From contig NC_081554.1 in assembly GCF_963082655.1 (NCBI RefSeq), positions 39,144,354 through 39,208,353 on the forward strand: DNA of 64,000 bases, in the 5' to 3' direction. Positions 11,165-23,217 of the stretch are shown in pieces. The DNA is from Stomoxys calcitrans. Its lineage: Eukaryota > Arthropoda > Insecta > Diptera > Muscidae. Below the pieces are notes generated by a model. That model made no database searches. It was given only the letters and a program-made list of their open reading frames with translations, and had not been told where the DNA came from. How positions within the stretch are numbered: position 1 is the stretch's first letter; every line of letters starts with the position of its first letter. The translations under genes were made by a program, and so were the position numbers.

Positions 11165-13270
11165 TTTTTATACCCTCCACCAAAGGATGGGGGTATACTA
11201 ATTTCGTCATTGTGTTTGTAACTACTCGAAATATTCGTCTGAGACCCCATAAAGTATATATATTCTTGATCGTCGGGGCATTTTCCGATCTAGCCATGTC
11301 CATCTGTCTGTCCGTCTGTCCATCCGTCCGCCTGTCTGTCAGTTGGAAACACGCTAACTTTCGAAGGAGTTAAGCTAGCCACATGAAATTTTGCAAAAAT
11401 ACTTCTTATTAGTGAAGGTCGGTTGGGATTGTACATGGCCCATATCGGTCCATGTTTTGACATAGCTGTCGATCTTGGGTCTTGACTTCTTAACTTCTTG
11501 ACCCTCTAGAGGGCGCAATTCTTATCCGATTGGAATGAAATTATGCACAACGTATTTTGCTATGATATCCAATAACGGCACCAAGTATGGGAAATATCGC
11601 TCAATGTTTTGATATAGCTGCCATATAAACCGATCTTGGATCTTGACTTCTTGAGCCTCTATAGGGCGCAATTCTTATCCGAATGAAATGAAATTTTGCA
11701 CTGCGTGTTTTGTTATGATACCCAACAACTGTGCTTAGTATGGTTGAAATCGGTGAATAACCTGATATAGCTGCCATATAAACCGATCTTGGGTCTTGAC
11801 TTCTTGAGCCTCTAGAGGGCGCTATTCTTATCCGATTGGATTGAAATTTTGCACAACGTGTTTCGCTGTGACTTCCAATAACTGTACCAAGTACGGTCCA
11901 AATCGGTTCATGATCTGATATAGCCGTCATATAAACCGATCTGGGGACTTGACTTCTTGAGCTTCTAGAGGGCGCAATTCCTATCCGATTTGGCTGAAAT
12001 TTTGCGTGACGTATTTTATTATGACTTCCAACAACTGTGTAAAAAAAGGTTCAAATCGGTTCATAACCTGATATAGATGTCATATAAACCGATCTTGGGT
12101 CTTGACTTCTTGAGCTTCTATAGGGTGCAATTCCTATCCGATTGGATTGAAATTTTGCGCGACGTGTTTTGCTATGACTTCCAATAACTGTACCAAGTAC
12201 GGTCCAAATCGGTTCATAACCTGATATAGCTGTCATATAAACCGATCTGGGGATTTGACTTCTTGAGCTTCTAGAGGGCGCAATTCCTATCCGATTTGGC
12301 TGAAATTTTGCGTGACGTATTCTATTATGACTTTCAACGACTGTGTCAAAAAAGATTCAAATCGGTTAATAACCTGATATAGCTGCCATATAAACCGATT
12401 TTGGATCTTGACTTCTTGAGCCTCTAGAGGGCGCAATTCTTATCCGATTTGAATGAAATTTTGCGTGACGTATTTTATTATGACTTTCAGCAACTGTGTC
12501 AAAAAAGATTCAAATTGGTTAATAACCTGATATAGCTGCCATATAAACCGATTTTGGATCTTGAACCTCTAGAGGGCGCAATTCTTATCCGATTTGAATG
12601 AAATTTTGCACGAAGTATTTTGTTATGATATCCAACAACTGTACCAAGTATGGCTAAAATCGGTCGATAACCTGATATAGCTGCCATATAAACCGATTTT
12701 GGATCTTGACTTCATGAGCTTCTAGAGGGCGCTATTCTTATCCGATTTGGCTGGAATTTTGCACGACGTATTTTATTATGACCTTCAATAACTGTGTCAA
12801 AAAAGGTTCAAATCGGTTAATAACCTGATATAGCTGTCATATAAACCGATCTGGGATCTTGACTTCTTGAGCCTCTAGAGGGCGCATTTCTCATCCGATT
12901 TGGCTGAAATTTTGCACAACATCTTCTCTCATGACCTTCAACATACATGTCTATTATGGTCTGAATCGATTAATAGCTTGATACAGCTGCCATATAAATC
13001 GGTCTCTCTATTTTACTTGTTGAGCCCCCAAAGGGCTCAATTCCAATTCGAATTGGCTGACATTTTACACAGTTCTCCAACAAATAATTTAATTGTGTTC
13101 CGAACCGGACCATATCTTGATATCGCTCTAATAGCAGAGCAAATCTTTTCTTTTATCGTTTTTTTTTTTTTGCCTAAGAAGGGATGCTGGGAAAAGAACT
13201 CTGCAAATGCGATCCATGGTAGAGGGAATATAAGATTCGGCCCGGCCGAACTTAGCACGCTTTTACTTGT
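11165..13270 (+). mobile_element. Family A element, most complete copy
   Basis: The element starts at TTTTTATACCCTCCACC and ends with the palindrome TTCGGCCCGGCCGAA followed by CTTAGCACGCTTTTACTTG. The left part carries the mini-me core (TATATATATTCTTGATC at about 11256, TCTAGCCATGTCC at about 11291, then CTGTCTGTCC repeats). The rest is a tandem array of a 153-bp unit: the TCTTGAC motif recurs at 11641, 11794, 11947, 12100, 12253 and 12406. A subterminal hairpin at one end, no coding capacity and an internal minisatellite fit a non-autonomous Helentron (DINE-1 type); that class is inferred. Confidence 0.85.
11240..11345 (+). repeat. mini-me-type core with (TA)n and (GTCY)n tracts
   Basis: A short TA tract, a TTCTTGATC core with TCTAGCCATGTCC, and then a run of GTCY tetranucleotides occur in that order. 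This is the arrangement described for mini-me elements in Diptera. Confidence 0.8.
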
Positions 13271-14823
13271 TTTTGTTTTGTTTTTGGGTGGTAGCAAAAC
13301 ACTGGGACAAAAACTAGTAATTTTTTCATCAGGTTCTTTTAATTTGGTTTCAATACTATGTTGCATTCAAAGCCAATAAGTTGGACAAACAAATAATTTA
13401 CTCAAAAAATGTTGCAAAAAAATCATGGAAGGAGAGAAGAAAAAAATGTTGGTTGGGGTGAACTATAATGGATGCATAGGCTATCATACTCTTTGGAGAG
13501 GAAAATATTCCCTTTGAATTTAGGGAGAGATTATGTGGATTTGGAACTATAATGGTGCATAGACTACTATACTCTTTGGAGAGGAAAATATTCCCTTTGT
13601 AATTTAGGGAGAGATTGGCGTTTGTTTTTGCCATGGAAAACTTTTGTAGGAAAATAGCCATAATTTAAGCAAAGAAAGGGATGGTGCCCTTCCCCTTACC
13701 CGAATTTCACAATGTGAAATGTCTAGGAGATGGGTGCAACATTTAAGTGTCTAGGAGATGGGTGTAACATTTAAGCCAAATTTTGTTTATATCTTCGGTG
13801 AACCGAGCTGAACAATGTTAGACTTTTTTTTAGTATTTCGGAGTAGAGTACGAGTACCAATTTTCCAGTAAGCAATACATAGCTGAACAAGCCTGTTTCA
13901 GCTGGTTTTAATAAGTTAATCTCTTATTATGCTTCTCTCCTACTTTGTAAAGAAAAAGTGATACGACCTAAGATTATTTGGTTTCTGCTCTATCGAAAAC
14001 TTTGAATTTCCCATCATATCCTTAAGTGATCAATCGATTTATGCTCTCATTTCATTGTTATACTAAAACATTCCAAAGGTCTCAACTATTGTTTAACCTT
14101 CTTAACATGGAGCTGCTTTATCTTCCACATCGTAAGACAAATGTTTATATAGTTGCTGACGCTGATTTGCCCACTTTTGGGGAATTAAGCGCTTTCAAAC
14201 GGCTTTTTTGGGGGATTTATGTTGTCAGCATCTAAATTCTCCCCTAAGATTGAACAAATAAACATAAATTCTTATCTCGCATATATATATCAAGATGTAC
14301 ACAGATATGCATTTGGAACTATCAACAGAATTTATTTGCCCCCAACAAATAGAGAAATAAAATTTAGAGCGCCACCACCAGCCAGCCACCAGCCGGTAGC
14401 GAAGCGAGTAAATCTTTTTTTAAGATAAAATAATCGCTTAGCTGAGAACTGAGAATTCGGTAGCATATTTAATTTGAAATTACTTGAGACAATATTGTAT
14501 TTTTTCCTTATAATTGTTTATTGTTAACTTAGGTTGTGGTATATGCACTCGTACAACTGTGTCAACAAATAGGTAACAAACTAATTTTTTTTTTCAGAAA
14601 AAAGAAAAATTCATAGAAAAGCCAAGCAGAACTGGCTAGACTTATCTGTTGCCAGTTGAATGGAATGGAATTAAGATTGGTATGAGAGAAAGGCTGTGAA
14701 ACGTCATAACTTCTTCATAGAAAAATGTAGGTGTTTGACTGAAGCAACTTTTTAGGAAAAATTTGGTATTATAAATTCATCAACATGACAAAATGTCTGT
14801 ATTAGATGGCATTTAACTCCTAG
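13271..14823. other. dac intron with small tandem duplications
   Basis: An 84-bp unit is duplicated at 13461-13544 and 13545-13627 (shared TTTGGAGAGGAAAATATTCC). A short repeat of GTCTAGGAGATGGGTG occurs twice at 13718-13776. From 13830 to 14810 the DNA matches none of the repeat families and shows no coding signal. Confidence 0.5.
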
Positions 14824-14825
14824 TA

Positions 14826-16703
14826 AAGGGTGAAGTGTTTTAAGAGCTATAGGAAAGTTTTTCAAAAAAAAAAAACACATAAAATTCAAAACAAGTAAGA
14901 GCGTGCTAAGTTCGGCCAGACCGAATCTTATATACCCTACACCATGGATCGCATTTGTCGAGTTCCATGCGCGGTATCTCGTTTTAGGCAAACAAAGAAT
15001 ATTGAATAAGAACTGTTAGGCTATTGGAGCTATATCTAGTTATAGTCCGATAGTCGGACCATAAATGAATGCTGAACATTGTAGAAGTCATTGTGTGATA
15101 TTTCAGTTCATTCGGATAAGAATTGCGCCTTGTAGGGGTTCAAGATGAAAAATCGGGAGATCGCTTTATATGGGAGCTGTATCAAGCTATTGATCGATTC
15201 AGACCATATTAGACACGTATGTTGAAGGTCATGAGAGAAATACAAAATTGTACAAAATTTTAGCCAAATCGGATGTGAATTGCGCCCTTTAGAGGCTCAA
15301 GAAGTCAAGGCCCAAGATCGGTTTATATGGCAGCTACATCAAAACATGGACTGATTTGAACCATACTTAGCACAGTTGTTGGATATCATAACAAAACACG
15401 TCGGGCAAAATTTCATTCCAATCGGATAAGAATTGTGCCCTCTAGAGGCTCAAGAAGTCAAGGCAGCTATATCAAAACATGGACCAATGTAAACCATACT
15501 TAGCGTAGTTGTTGGAAGTGCTAACAAAACTCTACATGCAGAATTTCATTCCAATCGGAAAAGAATTGGTCTCTCTAGAGGCTCGAGAAGTCAAGACCCA
15601 AGATCGGTTTCTAGAGCAGCTATATCAAAACATGGACCGATATGGCCCATTTACAATCCCCACCGACCTACACTAACAAAAAGTATTTTTGCAAAATTTC
15701 AAGCGGCTATCTTTACTTCTTCGAAAGTTAGCGCGCTTTCGACAGACAGACGGACGGGCAGGTGGACATGGCTAGATCGACTTTATGGGGTCTCAGACGC
15801 ATATTTCGAGGTGTTACAAACAGAATGACGAAATTAGTAAACCCCCATTCTATAGTGGAGGGTATAAAAATTCATGAAGTCTTTATTTGAATCGATAGTA
15901 GGTTCCATATAATTTAATGTTGCAAATGTTGACTGTGACTGCGCCTCAAATGGTCCATAAACCTGAGACCAATTTTGGCATACTCTTTCCAACATTTCGG
16001 CCATCATCTCACGAATAAATGCTTCAACGTTGTCTCCCAATGCGTCAATTTGAAGTGGGCTTGTCTGTATTGAAAAGAGCTTTAAAAGAGCCCCACAAAA
16101 CCGCACGATCTAAGCGGCCAAATATCCGGTCCCGAACGTGAAATAAAATGTTCACCGAACTCGCCTCTCACGTATATAAGCAGAATTACGCATGCTTTGT
16201 GGCATGTGGCACCGTCTTGTTGAAACCACATGTCATGCAAGTCAAGCTCTTTCGTTTTGGGAAAAACAAATGTGGATATCATCTTACAGTCGCGCTCACC
16301 ATTCACAGTTACCTTACGATTCGCATCATCTTTGAAGAAGTACGGTCCAATGATGCCACCAGCCCATAAACCGCACCAAACTGTGACTTTTTCTGTATCC
16401 ATTGGTAACTCTTCCAATGCTTATGGCTGATCTTCACTCCAAAAAATTACAATTCTGCTTATATACGTCATCTTTGAGCCAAAAATGAGCTTCGTCGTAA
16501 AATTAAAGAAGCGTGTGATGAACTTTCTTAACAGAGCACGCATTTTGATAAAAAAAAATTCAATCATTTGTAAGCGTTGTTCGTTTGGAAGACGATTCAT
16601 GGTTAAATTAAAGACCAAACTGGACAATGAAACAAAACTCGAAACGTGCGTAAGCTGTGCAAACCAGTGTTGCCAAAAAGATAATAGCTAAAAAATCACC
16701 CTT
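14826..16703 (-). mobile_element. D41D-type mariner, broken, split by a family A insertion
   Basis: The termini are AAGGGTGA (14826) and TCACCCTT (16703), flanked by TA. Without the inserted family A element (14889-15870) it would be about 900 bp, like the copy at 60041-60954. The minus strand encodes transposase pieces: VTVWCGLWAGGIIGPYFFKD, FVFPKTKELDLHDMWFQQDG (second catalytic Asp) and ISRSGPDIWP. The N-terminal start MNRLPNEQRLQMIEFFFIKM lies at about 16600-16541. The C-terminal LCDLTPLD block of the sister copy is lost to a frame change, so it is inactive. Confidence 0.88.
14889..15870 (-). mobile_element. Family A element nested in mariner
   Basis: The hairpin end is at the left (AACAAGTAAGAGCGTGCTAAG, GGCCAGACCGAATC). 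Units of the form TTTATATGGCAGCTA follow, then the mini-me end (CAGACAGACGGACGG, GGACATGGCTAGATCGACTT) and GGAGGGTATAAAAA at the right. The surrounding mariner sequence resumes at TTCATGAAGTCTTTATTTGA, matching 60107-60125 of the uninterrupted copy. Confidence 0.87.
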
Positions 16704-16751
16704 TAGAACTTAAACTTTGAATGAATATTAACCCACTATCTTTCCATTAAG

Positions 16752-17050
16752 GGAGGCCATCGTAAGGCAGAGTTTAACATGTCCGCCTTTTACGCTGAAA
16801 GCCTGGATTCGAATCCTGGCGAGAGCATCATCAAGAAATGTCAGCGGTGGTTATCCCCTCCTAATGCTAGGGACATTTGTGAGGTAGTATGCCGTGTAAA
16901 AACTGCTACCCAAAAAAGTGTCACATTCAGCTATGCAAAGGAGGTCACTTATCATTGCATGCAAACTTGAATCGGTCAGCACTCATTGATATGCAAGAAG
17001 TTTGCCGCTGTTACTTAATGGAATGTTCATGGCAAAATTTGCAATTTAAT
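16752..17050 (+). mobile_element. tRNA-derived SINE, copy 2
   Basis: It starts GGAGGCCATCGTAAGGCAGAG (decayed A box) and has a B box reading GATTCGAATCC. The body block is GGTTATCCCCTCCTAATGCT, and the 3' block CATTGATATGCAAGAAGTTTG precedes a tail near GCAAAATTTGCAATTT. Confidence 0.88.
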
Positions 17051-17965
17051 ACATCCAATAAGAGCAGAGGATCAAACATTTAACCTAAATTCAGTTAAAA
17101 CGCACCTTATATTAATAGCCTAGTTGCACAATAATGGCGGTCGACAGTATAGGACTAAAATTACACAATTTTGGGGCTAGAGTACCAATCTGAGATTTAA
17201 ATTAGGGGTCTGCGATGTTCCTTATGCTACAAATAAAACAAAAAAAATACTTTTGGCAGGGACGGATATTACTTTATCGCGTAAATGTTGCCTTAGAAGT
17301 TATTGTTGTGTTTTTCTTTTGTACCTGGCAGCTATTTGTTTGCTGCTCTAATGAGTTTTGTGATTGGACATACCAGAATTTTTGGGACTAAAGGCAAAAT
17401 TTTGTAAATTGTCACCTTTCGAGCACTCAACTAAGCTGTTCAATATACTGACTGCTCTTAGCTGAGGCATTAGAAAAAAGAAAAAAATTTTGTATGTAAT
17501 AATGTGTCCAAACCAATGAGTAGAACACGATTGCAAGTCCATGGGCCTGCTTGAGATTTCTTGTATACGCACAAAGAAATGAGCAATATGATGAGTATTT
17601 GTGTCAACCACTGGTCTATACGCTCAAATACGCACTCTTTCTCTCTAGCAGGAGAACACAAGTACACGAATAATGGTTTGCGGATTTCAAAGCACTTTTG
17701 CAATTAAAAAACTTTTGCTTTTACAACAAAATAAATGTTCTTTTGCCGCAAGCGAAGCTGCTAAAGGGCTTACATCGAAGTTTGTTAAGTTCAACAATGC
17801 GACGTTTATGGCCATCATTTGATTCGTTGCAGCGAAACGTTACTTGGTTACAATAAAGACAAACTTTGTGATAAAAGTATTTTGTTTGTCGTAAAAATGT
17901 CCCAAACGTTTTATTTTTTTTTTTGCGTGTGGTGATCTAGGATGTCATTTTAACAATTAACAGCC
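17051..17965. other. Unassigned dac intron
   Basis: No repeat family from this window is recognised. The minus-strand open frames at 17348-17703 contain hydrophobic stretches but no domain I can name and no start or splice context, so I treat them as chance. Confidence 0.4.
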
Positions 17966-17969
17966 ATAC

Positions 17970-18278
17970 TGGGAGGCAACCGTAGCGCAGAGGTTAGCAT
18001 GTCCGCCTTTGACGCTGAACGCCTGGGTTCGAATCCTGGCGAGACCATTAGAAACAATTTTCAATGGTGGTTTTCCCCTCCTAATGCTGGCAACATTTCT
18101 GAGGTACTATGCCATGTAAAACTTCTCTCCAAAGAGGTGTCGCACTGCGGCACGCCGTTCGGACTCGGTTAGCCCCTTATCATTGAGTTTAAACCTGAAT
18201 CGGACTGCACTCATTGATATGTGAGAAGTTTGCCCCTATTCCTTAGTGGAATTTCTATAGGCAAAATTTGCATTTACT
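17970..18278 (+). mobile_element. tRNA-derived SINE, copy 3
   Basis: This copy has near-ideal boxes: TAGCGCAGAGG (A) and GGTTCGAATCC (B). The body includes CCCCTCCTAATGCTGGCAAC, GTCGCACTGCGGCACGCCGT and CATTGATATGTGAGAAGTTT. The end lies near GCAAAATTTGCATTTA. Confidence 0.92.
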
Positions 18279-19447
18279 GGAAGGCAATGATTAGACTTCC
18301 GGAGAAACGATAGGGGTTCAAATCCCAGCATAATAATTTGAATGGAAAAACATAGAATGTTTTGTACGATTTTGTAAATATTGTAAGATTGCTTTGCGAA
18401 AAAAATCTGCACAATGGTAATTAAATTTTAACCTTTTTTTAAGTAATACAGTTTAAAGCAATGCATAGAGACAATTCTGGCATTTTCTTCTCCTCTTTTG
18501 TTACAACCGATTAGTCATATTACCTAGTTTGTTCACTTGCGTTTTCATCTAAGTAAACATTGAACTTACGATCATTACACCCCAGCAGTAAGTCAGCAAG
18601 TGGCCAAGCAGCCACAAAAATCTAATATTTAAATATGAAGCAAACAAGTATAACAAATATGTTATTCGTATTATCTCAAGAAAACAAATAAAAATGTTGG
18701 TGGTTGGCATGTAATTTTTGTTTTTTTTTTTTTTTTTTGTATTATCATAAAATGAGAAAATACCAAGCGGCCAGAACGAATAACAACAACAACAACACTA
18801 AGCTATCTGTAACAAATTGTACCACATGAAATGTTTTTATTTGTTAAATATTTTTCCCTCTTTTTTTTTGCTTTCATTTATAATGAAAGTAAGAATGAAT
18901 TAAAAACAATATTTACTTAATGATTTTTTGTTATAAGAAAGAGCAGCGAGAAAAAAGCAAAGATTAATATCCTCTGGTATAATAAATAAATATTTATGAT
19001 TGAAAACAACAACAATAAAATACTATCGGACAATTCTTAAATGCAGAAATGTGCATGAGTTGAGGCTTGAAGAGAAAATCAGGCTTTTTAAATATTTAAA
19101 ACACTTGACGATTTGCAAATATGTCCGACGAATACAATGAGTTGTGAATTTTGGAATACAAAGTATGGGGGTTTAACAACCTAATTAGGGTTTCACAGCC
19201 TTGAGCTGGCTGGCAGTTGACGTGAGTTTCAAGCGTGATTTTCACAAATGGTGAAAGAGGTCAAGCAGATACGTTTTATCATCGCTTATTATCGCTATCA
19301 GTGACATGTCTGTGTGAACATACCCAGGTTTCCAGAATCAAAACGCATTTGCTCTCCTCCACTGAGTGTTTATGTCAAAAGTTGTGCATTGTTTATATGG
19401 CATGAAATGGAATATAGAAACTAATGCAAAAAAACCTTCATTTAATA
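18279..19447. other. AT-rich dac intron without recognised repeats
   Basis: Homopolymer tracts (T-run at 18718-18739), an AAC microsatellite (18781-18796) and generally AT-rich DNA. No coding signal. It is one of the longer stretches free of repeats in the large intron. Confidence 0.45.
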
Positions 19448-19448
19448 T

Positions 19449-22400
19449 AGGAAACCTATATAAAAACCAGTAAGGAAAGGCAAAAGTTGGGCGGTGCCGA
19501 CTTTATAATACCCTTCACCACCTAGTGTGTGTAGTACTTTTTATATATTTAGAACTTATCTCGAAATCTAGTCAGACTTTAATTTGGATACTAATTGAAA
19601 TAGCAATTTGGAACCTTGTAAGATTTTACTACCATTGGACAAAAGATTTGGATTTCCACATCATAAAGGCTATATCGGCTAAAAGATTATATGGCAGTTA
19701 TATCGACATCTGTGCCAATTGTAATGACACATGTATTGTAGAAATATGACGAAATTGTGGATTTTACTATCCATATCGAATGAAATATACACATATACAT
19801 ATATCTAAATTAGGACCAATTTTAATGAAAGTTTGCGCACGTATTGGAACGTCAAGTGAAACATCTCATGCAACGTCGGACGAAAATTGTGGATTCAACA
19901 GACTTAAGAGGCCATAACGGATGAACGATATGTATGGGAGCTATCTCTAAATGACTCCACGCCAAATTTGGTGAAGATCGGACCAAAATTGTGGCTTCTA
20001 AAGCCTTAATAGTTCAAATCTAATGAAAGATATATATGGGAGCTATATATAAATCTGAACCGATTATGATGAAATTTCCCAGATACGTTAAGATCAGTAA
20101 CAAAACAGTATGGGCCAATTTTTGTGCAGATCGGTTGAAAATTGAAGCTACTACGGCCATTCAAGTGCAAATCGGGCGACACATATATATGTGACCTATA
20201 TCTAAATCTGAACCGATTTTTATGAAATTTTGCACACATGTGGAAACATCAATTAAAACACCCCAAGCCAAATTTTGCACAGATCGGTAAAAAATTTTGG
20301 CTTCTACAGCTTTAAAAAACCATATCGGATGAAAGATATATATGGGAGCTATATCTAAATCTGGACCGATTTTTATGAAATTTTGCAGACATATAAGGAC
20401 GTTAAATAAAACGCATCATGCCAAGTTCTGTAAAGATCAAACCAAAACTGTGACTTCTACAGCCTTAAAAGTTCATATCGGATGAAAGATATGTGTGGGA
20501 GCTATATCTAAATCTGAACCGATTTTTATGAAATTTTGCACACATATGAAGAACTCAAATAAAATACCCATTGCCAAATTTTGTAAAGATTGAACCAAAA
20601 TTGTGGCTTCTACAGCCTTTGAAAGCCATATCGGATGAAAAATATATATGGGAGCTATATCTAAATCTGAACCGATTTTTATGAAATTTTGCACACATAT
20701 GGAGACCTCAAATAAAATACCCATTGCCAAATTTTGTAAAGATTGGACCAAAATTGTGGCTTCTACAGCCTTAAAAAGCCATATCGGATGAAAGATATAT
20801 ATGGGAGCTATATCTAAATCTGAACCGATTTTTATGAAATTTTGCACACATATGGAGAACTCAAATAAAATACCCAGTGCCCAATTTCGTAAAGATCGGA
20901 CCAAAATTGTGCCATCTACAGCCTTAAAAGTCCATATCGGATGAAAGATATATATGGGAGCTATATCTAAATCTGAACCGATTTTTATAGAATTTTGTAT
21001 ACATATGAAGACCTCAAAAAGAATAGCCAGTGTTCAATTTTGTGAAGATCGGAACAAAATTGTGGATTCTACAGCCTTAAAAAGCCATATCGGATGAAAG
21101 ATATATATGGGAGCTATATCTAAATCTGAACCGATTTTTATGAAATTTTGCACACATATGGAGACATCAAATAAAACACCCCAAGCCAAATTTTGTAAAG
21201 ATCGGTAAAAAAATTGTGGCTTCTATAGCCTTAAAAGTTCATATCGGATGAATGATATATATGAGAGCTATATCTAACTCTGGACCGATTTTTATGAAAT
21301 TTTGCATGCCAAATTTTGTAAAGATCAGACCAAAATTGTGGCATCTACACCCTAAAAAGACCATATCGGATGAAAGATATGTATGGTAGCTATATCTAAA
21401 TCTGAACCGATTATGATGGAATTTTGCACACATATGTAGACCTCAAATAAAATACCCAGTGCCACATTTTGTAAAGATCGGACCAAAATTGTGGCATCTA
21501 CACCCTAAAAAGACCATATCGGATGAAAGATATATATGGGAGTTATATCTAAATTTGGACCGATTTTTATGAAATTTTGCACACATATGAAGAACTCAAA
21601 TAAAATACCCTGTGCCCAATTTTGTAAAGATCGGTAAAAAATTGTGGCTTCTACAGCCTTAAAAAGCCATATCGGATGAAAGATATATATGAGAGCTATA
21701 TCTAAATCTGAACCAGTTTTTATGAAATTTTGCACACATATGTAGACCTCAAAAAGAATAGCTAGTGTCCAATTTTGTAAAGATCGGGCCAAAATTGTGG
21801 TTTCTAGAGCCTTAAATCTCCATATCGGATGAAAGATATATATGGGAGCTTTATCTAAATCTGAACCGATTATTATGAAATATTACACACATATGTAGAC
21901 CTCAAAAAGAATAGCCAGTGTCCAATTTTGTAAAGATCGGACCAAAATTGTGGCTTCTACAGCTTTAAAAGTCCATATCGGATGAAAGATATATATGGGA
22001 GCTATATCTAAATCTGAACCGATTTTTATGAAATTTTGCAATCATATGAGGACGTTGAATAAAACGCCCCATGCCAAGTTTTGTAAAGATCGGACCAAAA
22101 TTGTGGCATCTATACCCTTAAAAGGCCATATCGGATGAAAGATATGTATGGTAGCTATAGCTAACTCTGAACCGATTTTTATGAAATTTTGCACACATAT
22201 GAAGAACTCAAATAAAATACCCAGTGCTCAATTTTGTAAAGATCGGACCAAAGTTGTGACTTCTACAGCCTTAAAAAGCCATATCGGATGAAATATATAT
22301 ATGGGAGCTATATCTAAATCTGAACCGATTTTTATGAAATTTTGCACACATATGTAGACCTCAAAAAGAATAGCTAGTGTCCAATTTTGTAAAGATTGGA

Positions 22401-23217
22401 CCAAAATTTTGGCTTTTACAGCCTTAAAAGTCCATATCGGATGAAAGATATATATGGGAGCTATATCTAAATCCGAACCGATTATGATGCAATTTTGCAC
22501 ACATATGTAGACCTCAAATAAAATACCCAGTGCCACATTTTGTAAAGATCGGACCAAAATTGTGGCTTCTACATCCTTAAAAGTCCATATCGGATGAAAG
22601 ATATATAAGGGAGCTATATCTAAATCTGAACGGATTTTTTTTTAAATTAACAGCGTTTGTCGTTGGGCCAAAAAAGCGACATGTGCAAAATTTCGTGACA
22701 AACGCACAACAAATACGACCTGCACTATGATTGCAAGATTACATGGCTTCACAGACGGACCAACGGACATGGCTAAATCGAATCAGAAAGTGATTCTGAG
22801 TCGATCGGTATACTTATCAACGGGTCTAGCTCTTCTCCTTCTTAGCGTTGCAAACAAATGCACAAATCTGTAGAACCCTAGCGCAGAGGTTAGCATGACC
22901 GCCTATGACGCTGAACGCCTGGGTTCGAATCCTGGAGAGACCATCAGAAAAAATTTTCAGCGGTGGTTTTCCCCCGCCCTAATACTGGCAACATTTGTGA
23001 GGAACTATGCCATGTAAAACTTCTCTCCAAAGAGGTTTCGCACTGCGGCACGCCGTTCGAACTCGGCTATAAAAAGGACGCCCCTTATCATTGAGCTTAA
23101 ACTTGAATCGGACTGCACTCATTGATATGTGATAAGTTTGTTGTTGTTCCTTAGTGGAATGTTCTTGGGCAACATTTGCATTTTACAGTGGTGGTGCAGG
23201 GTATAACAGACAGGTAT
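19449..23217 (-). mobile_element. Family B element with long 153-bp tandem array
   Basis: The left end is AAAACCAGTAAGGAAAGGCA, then GTTGGGCGGTGCCGAC (hairpin-like) and TAATACCCTTCACCA. An array of roughly 17 units follows; the motif CATATCGGAT recurs at 20321, 20474, 20627, 20780 and 20933, exactly 153 bp apart. The right end has GGACATGGCTAAATCGAATC, TCTTCTCCTTCTTAGCGTTG and, after a SINE insertion, GTGGTGCAGGGTATAA. It encodes nothing. Its 51-codon periodic open frames simply follow from the unit length. Confidence 0.85.
22870..23185 (+). mobile_element. tRNA-derived SINE, copy 4, nested in family B end
   Basis: A box TAGCGCAGAGG and B box GGTTCGAATCC are intact. The insertion separates CAAACAAATGCACAAATCTG from GTGGTGGTGCAGGGTATAA, which are close together in the uninterrupted copy at 51250-51330. 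Confidence 0.9.

Noticed and set aside
11601..12687. Open frames of about 60-110 codons in family A
   Set aside because: They follow the 153-bp (51-codon) unit, have no start context and recur in every array. I treat them as non-coding.
12900..13379. 159-codon plus-strand open frame and its 109-codon minus-strand partner
   Set aside because: They span the family A hairpin end and unrelated flanking DNA, so no single gene could explain them.
17348..17703. Hydrophobic minus-strand open frames as a membrane protein gene
   Set aside because: Two overlapping frames, no splice or start context, no recognisable family.
17970..18060. Possible tRNA gene
   Set aside because: The A and B boxes are present, but the acceptor and anticodon arms do not fold as a tRNA, and the same head occurs in all SINE copies.
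19449..23217. CRISPR-like or centromeric satellite array
   Set aside because: There are no spacers; units are contiguous, diverged and bounded by transposon-type ends.
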